Positions 29,632-37,851 of a stretch of 64,000 nt of DNA are shown piece after piece. Made by a program: the position numbers and the translations under genes. Numbering within the stretch: position 1 is the stretch's first letter; each line of letters opens with the position of its first letter. A model generated the notes under the pieces. The model was not told where the DNA came from and did not search any database. It saw only the letters and a program-made list of their open reading frames with translations. Origin of the DNA: Hymenobacter properus (GTDB taxonomy: Bacteria > Bacteroidota > Bacteroidia > Cytophagales > Hymenobacteraceae); assembly GCF_015694735.1 (NCBI RefSeq), contig NZ_JADQDP010000005.1:145979-209978 (forward strand), given 5' to 3'.

Positions 29632-29654
29632 TTTAGGGTTGTTCTTAAAAGCAA

Positions 29655-30962
29655 TCAAGCCTGGCACACAAACTGAAACGTGCTGCGTGTGCGCTGCTCC
29701 AACAGTAGCCGCTTACCGGCCGTGAGTTGCGCGATACTCGCCGCGTCATAATTCTTAATTGTGAAAAGCTGCAAGCCGGTGTTGTAATGCAGCGTGAACT
29801 GTTCGCGCAGCAAATCGAGGAGTTGATGCACCCGCCGCTCCACAAAATCGGTGCACACCGAGAAGCTGATGGCCGAATTCTGCATCACATTAATTTTGAG
29901 CTTGGCCAGCGCCAGCGCCGCGAAAATCACGGCTAAATTTTCCTCCGAGATAAAAGAAAAGTCCTTGCTGGCGAAGGACAGCAGGCACTGGTCGGTTTTG
30001 CGGATGAAGGCGGGCGCCAGCGCCGGGTGCTGGCAGTCGTGAATGAGCGTGCCCGCCGCGGCCGGGTCCAGAAACGACTTCACGCGCAGCGGAATGTTGC
30101 GGTCGGCCAGCGGTTTCAGCGTTTTCGGGTGAATGACCGAGGCGCCGTAATAGGCCATTTCGATGGTTTCGCGGTAGCTGATTTCGGGGTAGCGCACCGT
30201 GTCGGGGAAGATTTTGGGGTCGGCATTCAGCAGGCCGGCTACATCCTTCCAGATGGTCACCGCCTCCGCCCGCAGGCAGTAGGCCAGGATGGCGGCTGTG
30301 TAGTCGGAGCCCTCACGGCCGAGGGTGGTGGTGCGGCCGTTGGCTGTGCCGCCGAGGAAGCCTTCAGTTACAATAATTGTGGCGTCTGTTAACGCCTTAT
30401 TTACAAATTCACTTGTCTGTGCTTCCGTAACTGGCCAATCGACTTTGCCTTCGCGCCAAACTTCATCGGTTTGGAGTAGCAACTGCGCCGGAACATAGCG
30501 CACTGCTGTTGATAAGAATTGTGCGAGTGCAGAACTGGTTAAAAGAGCGGAAAACCGCTCACCATGGGACACTACTTGGTCGTAGCCTTGGTCATAAGAT
30601 TCAGGCATGTGCACCTGATGCATAAACTGCAGCTCTTCTGCGAGTGAAGTTGTAAGCTGTTGCAGTTGAAACTGTAGCTGCACAAGGTTAATGGTCGGAA
30701 TAGATTCGGCCAGTTCCGTGCAAGCTTGCTTATGATAGTTCTCCAAAGCCGCCAGCTGCACCGAATAATCCTCGCCCCGGTACGCCAAATCGTAAATTAC
30801 CTCCAGCGCATTCGTCGTCTTGCCCATCGCCGACACCACAATCATCAGCGGCCCCTGCGGCCCAAAGTCGCGCACGATGCGGCAGAGGTTGAGAATGGCC
30901 GCCGCGTCCTTCACCGACGCCCCCCCGAATTTGTAAACCTCAAGTCCCGGTATTTTCTCCAT
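29655..30962 (-). CDS. lysC: aspartate kinase
   Basis: A 435-residue monofunctional aspartokinase catalysing the first step to Lys, Thr and Met. The amino-acid kinase signature is VYKFGGASVKDA (Ala replaces the usual Thr in KFGGTSV, as in several Bacteroidota), with IVVSAMGKTTNAL and the substrate loop LGREGSDYTAAILAY. C-terminal ACT-like regulatory segments start around residue 300 (INVMQNSAISFSVC). Feedback control by lysine or threonine is likely but not readable. The start at 30962 is supported by MEKIPGLEVYKFGG; TACTTTTG at 30969-30976 is only 6 nt upstream. Confidence 0.93.
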   Translation of the reverse strand: MEKIPGLEVYKFGGASVKDAAAILNLCRIVRDFGPQGPLMIVVSAMGKTTNALEVIYDLAYRGEDYSVQLAALENYHKQACTELAESIPTINLVQLQFQLQQLTTSLAEELQFMHQVHMPESYDQGYDQVVSHGERFSALLTSSALAQFLSTAVRYVPAQLLLQTDEVWREGKVDWPVTEAQTSEFVNKALTDATIIVTEGFLGGTANGRTTTLGREGSDYTAAILAYCLRAEAVTIWKDVAGLLNADPKIFPDTVRYPEISYRETIEMAYYGASVIHPKTLKPLADRNIPLRVKSFLDPAAAGTLIHDCQHPALAPAFIRKTDQCLLSFASKDFSFISEENLAVIFAALALAKLKINVMQNSAISFSVCTDFVERRVHQLLDLLREQFTLHYNTGLQLFTIKNYDAASIAQLTAGKRLLLEQRTRSTFQFVCQA

Positions 30963-30968
30963 AGGCCT

Positions 30969-30976
30969 CAAAAGTA
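30969..30976 (-). promoter_or_regulatory. -7 box abutting the lysC start codon
   Basis: TACTTTTG on the minus strand ends 6 nt before the lysC ATG; transcription would begin at or next to the start codon. Confidence 0.45.
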
Positions 30977-31121
30977 GGGCCGCCGCCTGCAAATGCGGTT
31001 TTTCAGGCCGTGCCCTAAAGCCTCAACCGTGCATAGCAAAGGCAAATTTGAGCTAACGTTTGCGCAACATCGACGCACTTTAACCCGCGCGGGAGGCCTA
31101 AAAACTTCGCCTCGGCTAGAG

Positions 31122-31129
31122 TAGCTTTG
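31122..31129 (+). promoter_or_regulatory. putative -7 box for fbp
   Basis: TAGCTTTG fits TAnnTTTG and lies 34 nt before the fbp ATG. The remaining lysC/fbp divergent region shows nothing else recognisable. Confidence 0.45.
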
Positions 31130-31163
31130 TTGCCCGTTCCCGCCATTTCATTTACTTATTTTT

Positions 31164-32225
31164 ATGGACCACAATAAGCTGGCGTTGCCCGTCGGTACTA
31201 CCCTCGACCGCTTTATCATGCGTAAGCAGGAGGACTTTCCCTACGCTACGGGGGAGCTTTCGCAGCTGCTGCGCGACATTGCTCTGGCCGCCAAAATCGT
31301 CAACCGCGAAATCAACCGCTCCGGCCTCATCGACATCGCCGGTGCCTACGGCAGCCAGAACGTGCAGGGCGAGGACCAGCAGAAGCTCGACGTCATCGCC
31401 AACATCCGCTTCATCCGGGCCCTGCGCAACGGCGGCGAGGTCTGCACCATCATCTCGGAAGAAGACGACGAGATGATTCAGACCGGCAACAACCAAGGCA
31501 AGTACGTGGTGGCCATCGACCCCCTGGACGGCTCGTCGAACATCGACGTGAACGTGAGCATCGGTACCATCTTCAGCATCTACCGCCGCGTGTCGCCCAC
31601 CGGACGCGAAGGCACCGCTGCCGACTGCCTGCAGCCCGGCACCCACCAGGTGGCCGCCGGCTACGTCATCTACGGCTCCAGCACCATGCTGGTGTACACC
31701 ACTGGCAACGGCGTCAACGGCTTCACTTACGAACATTCGCTCGGAGAATTCTTCCTCTCGCACCCCGACATCATCACGCCCAAAACCGGCAGCATCTACT
31801 CCATCAACGAGGGTAGCTCCGACTCGTTCTCGCCCGGCGTGGCCGCCTTCGTGCAGCATTGCAAAGACCAGCAGTTCTCGGCCCGCTACATCGGCTCGCT
31901 AGTGGCCGACTTCCACCGCAACCTGCTCAAGGGCGGCATCTACGTGTACCCCGCCACCGCCAAAAACAAGAGCGGCAAGCTGCGCCTCATGTACGAGTGC
32001 AACCCGCTGGCCTTCATTGTGGAGCAAGCTGGCGGCAAAAGCAGCAACGGCACGCGCCGCACCATGGAAATCGAGCCCAAAATTCCGCACGAGCGCTGCC
32101 CCTTCTTTATCGGCAGCAAAGAGTTGGTCGAAAAAGCCGAAAGCTTCATCGCCAAGGACACCGAGGCCTGCGACCACAAGCCCGCCCCCGAGCCGACTCC
32201 CAAAAAAGCAGTAGCCGCCAAATAA
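31164..32225 (+). CDS. fbp: class I fructose-1,6-bisphosphatase
   Basis: A 353-residue gluconeogenic enzyme that hydrolyses fructose 1,6-bisphosphate. The metal-binding motif VVAIDPLDGSSNIDVNVSIG (about 114-133) and the upstream Glu of IISEEDDEM are intact, and the sugar-phosphate region GGIYVYPATAKNKSGKLRL is present. It is slightly longer than usual through a Pro/Lys-rich end (KPAPEPTPKKAVAAK). The cytoplasmic enzyme is monocistronic between a good -7 box and a strong terminator. No doubt about identity. Confidence 0.97.
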   Translation: MDHNKLALPVGTTLDRFIMRKQEDFPYATGELSQLLRDIALAAKIVNREINRSGLIDIAGAYGSQNVQGEDQQKLDVIANIRFIRALRNGGEVCTIISEEDDEMIQTGNNQGKYVVAIDPLDGSSNIDVNVSIGTIFSIYRRVSPTGREGTAADCLQPGTHQVAAGYVIYGSSTMLVYTTGNGVNGFTYEHSLGEFFLSHPDIITPKTGSIYSINEGSSDSFSPGVAAFVQHCKDQQFSARYIGSLVADFHRNLLKGGIYVYPATAKNKSGKLRLMYECNPLAFIVEQAGGKSSNGTRRTMEIEPKIPHERCPFFIGSKELVEKAESFIAKDTEACDHKPAPEPTPKKAVAAK

Positions 32226-32242
32226 GGCGCGCTCATCAGCAG

Positions 32243-32277
32243 AAAAGGCCGCTCCTGTATCAGGAGCGGCCTTTTTT
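32243..32277 (+). terminator. intrinsic terminator of fbp
   Basis: AAAAGGCCGCTCCTG (32243-32257) pairs perfectly with 32261-32275, followed by T residues. It lies between convergent fbp and the DUF5606 gene. Confidence 0.88.
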
Positions 32278-32294
32278 GTTTAAGGCAAGGAGGG

Positions 32295-32954
32295 TTACTC
32301 CGCCTTCTTACGGCTTTTCTTCGCGGGCGCGACAGCTTCGGGGTTGCCTTCGGCCGTCGAGGCCGCGTCGGTTTCGCCAATTACGCCGCCGGTGCTCAGG
32401 GGCTCGTTGGCCGCGGGTTCTTCCGTGGCTTTGGCGCTTTTGCGCTTAGCCTTGGGCGCGGGCTTAGCAGCCGGAGCTTCGGCTGCAGCTTCAGGGGCCG
32501 GAGCTTCAGTGGCTGAAGCTTCGGTAGCAGGGGCTTCGGTAGCAGGCGCCTCGGCAGCGGCCTGATAGGGGCGGTGCTTGCTTACAATGCCGTACCAGTT
32601 GGCCAGTTTCTTAATGTCGGACAAGTACACCCGGTCGCGGTCGTAATCAGGAATAACACCGGCCAGGAAGTCGGTCAGTTCGCCCTCACTCGACTTGGAC
32701 GTGACGGGCGAAGCCGCTCCGTGCTTTTGGTAAATGCGCTCAAACACCTCCGTCAGCGGCACGGTTTGGTCGGGGTCCTGGGTGTAAATGGAGATTTCCG
32801 ACAGTAGCGACACTTTGTTGCGAGCCGGAGCCAGCGTCCGGGTGGCTTTCTCGTCGAGGCTTTCGACCAGGACGCCGTGGCGGGCGGCGCGCACCAGGCG
32901 GTACAGGCCGGGCATGCCGCTGATGGCGGCCAACTCTTGCAATTCGTAGGGCAT
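32295..32954 (-). CDS. DUF5606 domain-containing protein with low-complexity tail
   Basis: A 219-residue protein. Residues 1-130 form the DUF5606 region (LQELAAISGMPGLYRLVRAA, then LSEISIYTQDPDQTVPL), which looks like a small RNA- or DNA-binding fold but has no proven role. Residues 131-219 are Ala/Glu/Pro/Thr-rich, with short tandem repeats of the type EAPAT, then a Lys-rich stretch (KPAPKAKRKSAKATEE) and a basic end (KKSRKKAE). The tail is encoded by imperfect 12-15-nt repeats at about 32475-32570, a site prone to length change. Confidence 0.8.
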   Translation of the reverse strand: MPYELQELAAISGMPGLYRLVRAARHGVLVESLDEKATRTLAPARNKVSLLSEISIYTQDPDQTVPLTEVFERIYQKHGAASPVTSKSSEGELTDFLAGVIPDYDRDRVYLSDIKKLANWYGIVSKHRPYQAAAEAPATEAPATEASATEAPAPEAAAEAPAAKPAPKAKRKSAKATEEPAANEPLSTGGVIGETDAASTAEGNPEAVAPAKKSRKKAE

Positions 32955-32983
32955 TGTAACTTAAATGAGGAATGAAAAATGAC

Positions 32984-33059
32984 GAATGAAGAATGAGGAA
33001 CGAAAAACGAAAACGGGCCGCAAAGCCCTGCTTCATTCCTCGTTCCTCATTCTTCATTC
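32984..33059. repeat. purine/pyrimidine-rich inverted repeat
   Basis: GAATGAAGAATGAGGAACGA (32984-33003) pairs perfectly with 33040-33059. The 36-nt loop carries a smaller GGGC/GCCC stem. It is a different class from the GTCATnCTGAGC hairpins. It lies between the TonB-like and DUF5606 genes. Confidence 0.85.
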
Positions 33060-33087
33060 AACGAGGACAAAACTACGACATCCCGGC

Positions 33088-33549
33088 TTATTGTCCTTCC
33101 AACGCGTTCGAGCCGGTCACGCCGAGCTTGAATACGATGGGCAGGCTGGCCCGGATGGGCAGTTCGGGCTTCTTGAACTTCAGCAGGCGCACCACGCGCA
33201 GGGCCTCTTCGCCGGTGCCGCCGCCCAGCTGCTTCACAATGCGCATGTCCTGCATGGTGCCATCAGCATTCAGCTGGAAGCTGATGATGCACTGGCCCTG
33301 AATGCGGTTACGCTTGGCCATCACGGGGTACTTCAGTTCCTTGCCAATGAATTCGTACATGGCCGCCTGGCCGCCTTCGTAGTACTCGGCCACGGGAATG
33401 GACTTGCCCACCGTGCCAATGCCGGTGCCTTGCTCCGTCTGAGACTTGGCCGGGGGCTGGGTGTTGGGGGTGGTTTGGGCCAGCGCCGGCGCGGCGGCGG
33501 CCAGCAGCAGGCCCAGGGCCAACTGCGAAACGGAACGCATTTTCGTCAT
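33088..33549 (-). CDS. secreted TonB C-terminal-domain protein
   Basis: A 153-residue periplasmic protein: a signal peptide (SVSQLALGLLLAAAAPALAQ), a short Pro/Gln/Thr linker, and a TonB-like C-terminal domain (about 65-145) with YPVMAKRNRIQGQCIISFQL and a GEEALRVVRLLKFKKPELP end. It lacks the N-terminal membrane anchor and long proline spacer of true TonB, so it is probably not an energy transducer by itself. Similar stand-alone domains are common in Bacteroidota, with unknown partner. Start either 33549 or the ATG at 33540. Confidence 0.85.
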   Translation of the reverse strand: MTKMRSVSQLALGLLLAAAAPALAQTTPNTQPPAKSQTEQGTGIGTVGKSIPVAEYYEGGQAAMYEFIGKELKYPVMAKRNRIQGQCIISFQLNADGTMQDMRIVKQLGGGTGEEALRVVRLLKFKKPELPIRASLPIVFKLGVTGSNALEGQ

Positions 33550-33637
33550 GATAAAAAAGTGGGGGCGGGGAAATTAATAAAAGAAGTAGCTGCGGCCCAT
33601 CGGGGGCCAAGCTGCGGTTGGCAATTTAGGGGCCAAT

Positions 33638-34258
33638 CTACGCATTGCTGGCGGCATCCTCCGTCCACTGCTGGTTCACCTCCGCAATAAAATTGAGCAC
33701 CTCGTCGCGCCCCAGCCCCGTTTCGGCCGAGGTAAGGAAATGGCGGGGCAGTTCGTCCCAGCTTTCACCCATCTTTTTCAGGTAATCGGCCAACAGAGCC
33801 TTGGTCTGCGCCGTCGACTGCTTGTCGGCCTTCGTGAACACCATCACAAAAGGAATGCCTTCCTCGCCCAGTTTTTCCATGAATTCCAAATCCACGGCTT
33901 GCGGCGCGTGGCGCGAGTCGATGAGCACGCACACACACATGAGGTTGGGCCGGTGCCGCAGGTAGTAATTAATCATGCGGGCCCATTCAGCGCGCGCCAC
34001 CTTGCTTACTTTGGCGTAGCCATAACCGGGTAAGTCCACCAAGTACCATTTATCATTGATGATAAAATGGTTAATTAATTGCGTTTTGCCCGGCGAGGAC
34101 GAGGTTTTGGCTAATCCGTTGCGGCCGGTGAGCATATTAATTAAAGACGACTTCCCAACGTTGGAGCGCCCAATGAAAGCGTATTCGGGCAGCGTGGGGG
34201 CGGGGCATAGGTCGGCCCGCGAGTTGCTGGTTAAAAAGCGAGCATCGTTAATAATCAT
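33638..34258 (-). CDS. engB: ribosome biogenesis GTP-binding protein EngB (YihA/YsxC)
   Basis: A 206-residue GTPase. The G1 motif is IGRSNVGKSSLINM, G2 the conserved Thr in TSSSPGKTQ, G3 VDLPGYGYAKV and G4 VFTKADKQS. It assists late steps of large-subunit assembly. The ATG at 34258 gives the family N-terminus; the 13 codons upstream lie across the promoter box TAATTTTG (34295-34302, minus). It is monocistronic. Confidence 0.95.
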   Translation of the reverse strand: MIINDARFLTSNSRADLCPAPTLPEYAFIGRSNVGKSSLINMLTGRNGLAKTSSSPGKTQLINHFIINDKWYLVDLPGYGYAKVSKVARAEWARMINYYLRHRPNLMCVCVLIDSRHAPQAVDLEFMEKLGEEGIPFVMVFTKADKQSTAQTKALLADYLKKMGESWDELPRHFLTSAETGLGRDEVLNFIAEVNQQWTEDAASNA

Positions 34259-34695
34259 GGGGCAGCGGCGTAAAGCAGGCTCGAAATAAAAGCCCAAAAT
34301 TACGCCTGAATGCCAGGGAATGCCCGCCGAATAAAAATAGGCGAATGAATGGCTATTTCGGATGTGCCTCTATATTTGCGCGGCCTGCTTGCCAATTTAA
34401 CGGGCCCTTGCCGCCGCATTCGACCACCTGTAAATGGCCGACCCTTTGCCTGAAAGCGCTTTTCGCAAGCCAATTCCCTACCTTTGCCCGCCTCCCGTTG
34501 TCTGCACGACCAGGCCGGCGTGGGCAGTACGGCGCTTTCCTACGGTTACCTTCTGGGCATTTCGGCATTAAAGCCTAACCCTGGCTTAGAAAATCAGTAT
34601 AAGCCCCAAATAAGTTCCTTGCATCTGCCTTTCTGCGGCGCTGCCCTACTTACAAAAACCCTTCAGAACTCTCTTTTTTCTTAATCTCTCCTACA
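34259..34695. promoter_or_regulatory. 437-nt divergent intergenic region, engB / PorE-like gene
   Basis: Three good -7 boxes are seen: TAATTTTG on the minus strand (34295-34302) for engB, and TATATTTG (34371-34378) and TACCTTTG (34479-34486) on the plus strand for the PorE-like gene. Use of the plus-strand boxes would give a 5' leader of about 200-310 nt. No riboswitch or stable structure is recognisable, and the short open frames here show no coding features. Confidence 0.45.
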
Positions 34696-36948
34696 ATGGA
34701 CAACTTATCCAGAAGGTTACTGCAAGCGTCGTGCGCCGTTGCCCTCACCGCCGCCATCGCCACTCCGGCCGAGGCGCAAAGCACGCGCAAGGACCTCAAG
34801 ACCGGCAACAAGTTCTTCGAGCAGGAAAATTACCGCGCCGCCATCCCGTATTACGAGAAGGTGCTGGCCAAAGACCCGAACAACGCCAAAGCGCTGTTTA
34901 ACGCTGGTATTTCCTACATGTCGTTCGACAAGGAGAAGGCCAGCGACTATATTTACAAGGCTCAAAAGCTGAAGCCGAAGGTGTCGAAAGACGTGGAATA
35001 CTGGCTCGGCCGGGTTGACCACCTCAACTACAACTTCGACGAGGCCGTGGCCCACTTCCAGGCCTACAACGCCACGCTGAAAAAGAACGACCAGCGCAAG
35101 GAGGAAATCGCCCAGCTGATTAAGCACAGCCAGAACGCCAAGGTGCAGTTCAACTCGCCGAAGGACATCTTCGTGAAAAACCTGGGCCCGACGGTGAACA
35201 CGCCTTACTCGGAGCACAGCCCGGTAATTTCGTCGGATGACAAGCTGCTCATCTTCACCTCGCGCGGCGAAAACGTGACGGGTGCTTCGGGCAAGCCCAG
35301 CGACAAGAAAAACAAAGCCATTGCCGCCGACGGCGAGTACTACGAAGATATCTTCGAAGCCACACGCGTGGACGACGAGAACTGGCAGAAGCCCCGCTCG
35401 CTGAGCGGCGTGCTGAACGGCAAAGGCCACGATGCCTCGATTCAGCTGTTCGACAACGACACCAAGCTGTTGATGTACCGCAACGACAACAACGGTGACA
35501 TCTTCGTGTCGGACAAAAGCGGCGGCGACTGGTCGGCGCCCAAGCCGCTGAATGGCAACATCAACTCGAAGTCGTTCGAGTCGGATGCCTACATCACGCC
35601 TGACGGCAAAACCATCTACTTCTCGACGGGCAAGTACTCGGAGGACGGCACGCTGGACCTCTACTACAGCACCCGCACTGATGGCGGCGATTTTGGCCCG
35701 GCCAAGTCGCTGGGTGCTAACATCAACACCAAGTACGACGACGACAGCCCGTACCTGAGCCGCGATGGCAAGACGTTGTACTTCTCGTCGCGTGGTCACA
35801 ACACGATGGGTGGCTACGACATCTTCAAATCGGAGTGGGACAGCGTGGGCCGCAAGTGGGGCGCTGCTCAGAACATGGGCTACCCCGTGAACACCCCGGA
35901 CGATGACTCCTACTACCGCCTGAGCCCCGATGGCTCGTATGCCTACCTCAGCTCGTACCGCATCGGCGGCTACGGCGAGAAGGACATCTACACCATCAAC
36001 TACATCAAGAACGCCAACATCAAAGGCAAGGTGTTCTCGGCGAAGGACAGCACGACGGTGATTCCGGGTGTGGAGCTGGTGTTCAGCGGCCAGCAGGCTG
36101 ATAAAACTGCTCTGAGCTTCCGCGACATCTCCAAAACGGATGGTTCGTATCAGGTGGCTGTGCTGTCGGGTCGTACCTATCAGGTGGCTGTGAGCAAGGA
36201 TGGCCGTCCGATTGAGACGCAGGAATTCCCGGTGCCGGTGTCGACCAACGACTCGACGACCATCGTGAAGAATTTCTACATCAACTACGTTGACACGACC
36301 CAGAACGAGTTCCTGCGGGCCCGCAACATCTACTTCGATACCGACAAGTACAAGCTGCGTCCGGAGTCGATTACCCGCCTGAACGAAATCTCGCAGTACC
36401 TGACGGCTAACGCCGGCATCAACATCTCGATTGAGGGCCACTGCGACTCGCGCAACACCGACGAGTACAACATGGTACTCGGCCAGAACCGCGCGCAGGC
36501 TGCTTACAACTACCTGAAGAAGCAGGGCATTGCCGAGACCCGCATGAGCACCGTGAGCTACGGCGAGCGTCGTCCGGCAGCTCCGAACGATTCACCGGAG
36601 AACATGCAGCTTAACCGCCGCGACGAGTTCAAGGCAGTGGGCGGCACGGGTGCTGGCATGATTGACAACTCGGGCGCCTCGGGCACCGGCGCAGGCTCGA
36701 CTACGACCACCGGTACTTCGACTACCACCACGACCGGAACCAGCGCGCCGCTGTCGCCTGGCAAGAGCAAGGTGAAAATGGCCGACGGCACCAAGGTGAA
36801 AACCAAGGTGGACGAGGATTCGGACAAAGTGAAAGTGAAGACCAAAGGCCCCGCCGGCGATACCAAAACCACCACCAAAAACGGTGAGCTGGAAGGCAAA
36901 GCCAAAGATGCCAACGGCGAAAAGACGAAAATCAAAGCCAAAAACTAA
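34696..36948 (+). CDS. PorE-like TPR / beta-propeller / OmpA outer-membrane protein
   Basis: A 750-residue envelope protein. After a signal peptide (residues 1-28, ending PAEAQ) come TPR repeats (about 33-150; NKFFEQENYRAAIPYYEKVL), PD40 propeller blades (about 165-430; SPYLSRDGKTLYFSSRG), a carboxypeptidase-regulatory-like beta domain (about 440-530) and an OmpA peptidoglycan-binding domain (about 543-640; ISIEGHCDSRNTDEYN). The same order is known for PorE of the type IX secretion system in Porphyromonas; a direct role here is inference. After OmpA is an unusual 100-residue Gly/Thr/Ser linker and Lys/Asp-rich tail. It is monocistronic with its own terminator. Confidence 0.88.
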   Translation: MDNLSRRLLQASCAVALTAAIATPAEAQSTRKDLKTGNKFFEQENYRAAIPYYEKVLAKDPNNAKALFNAGISYMSFDKEKASDYIYKAQKLKPKVSKDVEYWLGRVDHLNYNFDEAVAHFQAYNATLKKNDQRKEEIAQLIKHSQNAKVQFNSPKDIFVKNLGPTVNTPYSEHSPVISSDDKLLIFTSRGENVTGASGKPSDKKNKAIAADGEYYEDIFEATRVDDENWQKPRSLSGVLNGKGHDASIQLFDNDTKLLMYRNDNNGDIFVSDKSGGDWSAPKPLNGNINSKSFESDAYITPDGKTIYFSTGKYSEDGTLDLYYSTRTDGGDFGPAKSLGANINTKYDDDSPYLSRDGKTLYFSSRGHNTMGGYDIFKSEWDSVGRKWGAAQNMGYPVNTPDDDSYYRLSPDGSYAYLSSYRIGGYGEKDIYTINYIKNANIKGKVFSAKDSTTVIPGVELVFSGQQADKTALSFRDISKTDGSYQVAVLSGRTYQVAVSKDGRPIETQEFPVPVSTNDSTTIVKNFYINYVDTTQNEFLRARNIYFDTDKYKLRPESITRLNEISQYLTANAGINISIEGHCDSRNTDEYNMVLGQNRAQAAYNYLKKQGIAETRMSTVSYGERRPAAPNDSPENMQLNRRDEFKAVGGTGAGMIDNSGASGTGAGSTTTTGTSTTTTTGTSAPLSPGKSKVKMADGTKVKTKVDEDSDKVKVKTKGPAGDTKTTTKNGELEGKAKDANGEKTKIKAKN

Positions 36949-36972
36949 GCTAGGCTTGGTTTGAAATTCGGG

Positions 36973-37008
36973 AAGCGGGCCGGGCAATTTGTCCGGCCCG
37001 CTTTTTTT
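36973..37008 (+). terminator. intrinsic terminator of the PorE-like gene
   Basis: AAGCGGGCCGG (36973-36983) pairs with CCGGCCCGCTT (36993-37003), followed by a T-run to 37008. Confidence 0.88.
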
Positions 37009-37122
37009 ATCATTTTGATAGCGGTTTCGCCGAAAAGGGACCGTATTTGTTAACAATCCTACCCGGTTGGGCGTTGGGAGAAAGCAATTTTCCCGTTCCC
37101 GTACCGTTCTTTGTGCCCGCTT

Positions 37123-37851
37123 ATGGCCGTATTACCCTACAAAGACAATTCCGCCGATAAGAAATCGCAGGTTGCCCAGATGTTTAACTCCATCGCGGGC
37201 AAATACGATTTCCTCAACCACTTTCTCAGCGTGGGCACCGACATCTATTGGCGGCGCAAAGCGGTAGACGAACTCAAGGCGCTGCGTCCGGCGCGCATTC
37301 TCGACATTGCCACCGGCACCGCCGACTTCGCCATCGAAACGCTGCGTACTGCCGCGCCCGATGCGCAAGTGACGGGCGTGGACATTTCGGAAGGCATGCT
37401 GGAGGTGGGCCGCCGCAAGCTGGCCGCCAAAGGTCTCGGCAACCGCATTCAGCTGGAACTGGGCGACTCGGAAAACCTGCCGTTTGGCGATGGGGAGTTC
37501 GACGCGGTGACGGCCTCGTTTGGGGTACGCAACTTTGCGCATCTCGAAAAAGGGCTGGCCGAGATGCGGCGCGTGCTGCGGCCGGGCGGCAAGCTCGTGA
37601 TACTGGAATTCAGCAAGCCCACAGCGTTTCCGCTCAAGCAAGCTTATAATTTTTACTTCCGCCGGGTGCTGCCGGTTTTTGGCAAGCTTATTTCCAAAGA
37701 CCAGTCGGCTTACACTTACCTGCCTGCTTCGGTGCAGGCATTTCCCGACGGCACCGACTTCTTGGCCATTCTGACCAAAGTCGGCTTTAAAGAACCTGCA
37801 TGGCAACCCCTCACTTTCGGCATCAGCTCCATCTACACGGCGCAGAAGTAA
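37123..37851 (+). CDS. ubiE: demethylmenaquinone methyltransferase
   Basis: A 242-residue class I SAM-dependent C-methyltransferase completing menaquinone (alias menG). SAM motif I is ILDIATGTADFAIE, and the UbiE signature segments FNSIAGKYDFLNHFLSVG and FGVRNFAHLEKGL are present. The ATG at 37123 starts MAVLPYKDNSADK; an in-frame ATG four codons upstream is less typical. The last 52 nt overlap the next gene, a PorT-like barrel. ubiE-porT adjacency is recurrent in Bacteroidota, so co-transcription is likely. It implies menaquinone-based respiration. Confidence 0.95.
   Translation: MAVLPYKDNSADKKSQVAQMFNSIAGKYDFLNHFLSVGTDIYWRRKAVDELKALRPARILDIATGTADFAIETLRTAAPDAQVTGVDISEGMLEVGRRKLAAKGLGNRIQLELGDSENLPFGDGEFDAVTASFGVRNFAHLEKGLAEMRRVLRPGGKLVILEFSKPTAFPLKQAYNFYFRRVLPVFGKLISKDQSAYTYLPASVQAFPDGTDFLAILTKVGFKEPAWQPLTFGISSIYTAQK

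Noticed and set aside
34345..34578. 77-codon open frame in the engB/PorE-like intergenic region
   Set aside because: It spans two promoter-like boxes, has no recognisable feature, and is antisense-matched by another short frame.
34717..36441. 574-codon minus-strand open frame antisense to the PorE-like gene
   Set aside because: The plus-strand protein has a signal peptide and recognisable TPR, propeller and OmpA domains, while the antisense product is a Val/Arg/His-rich shadow.
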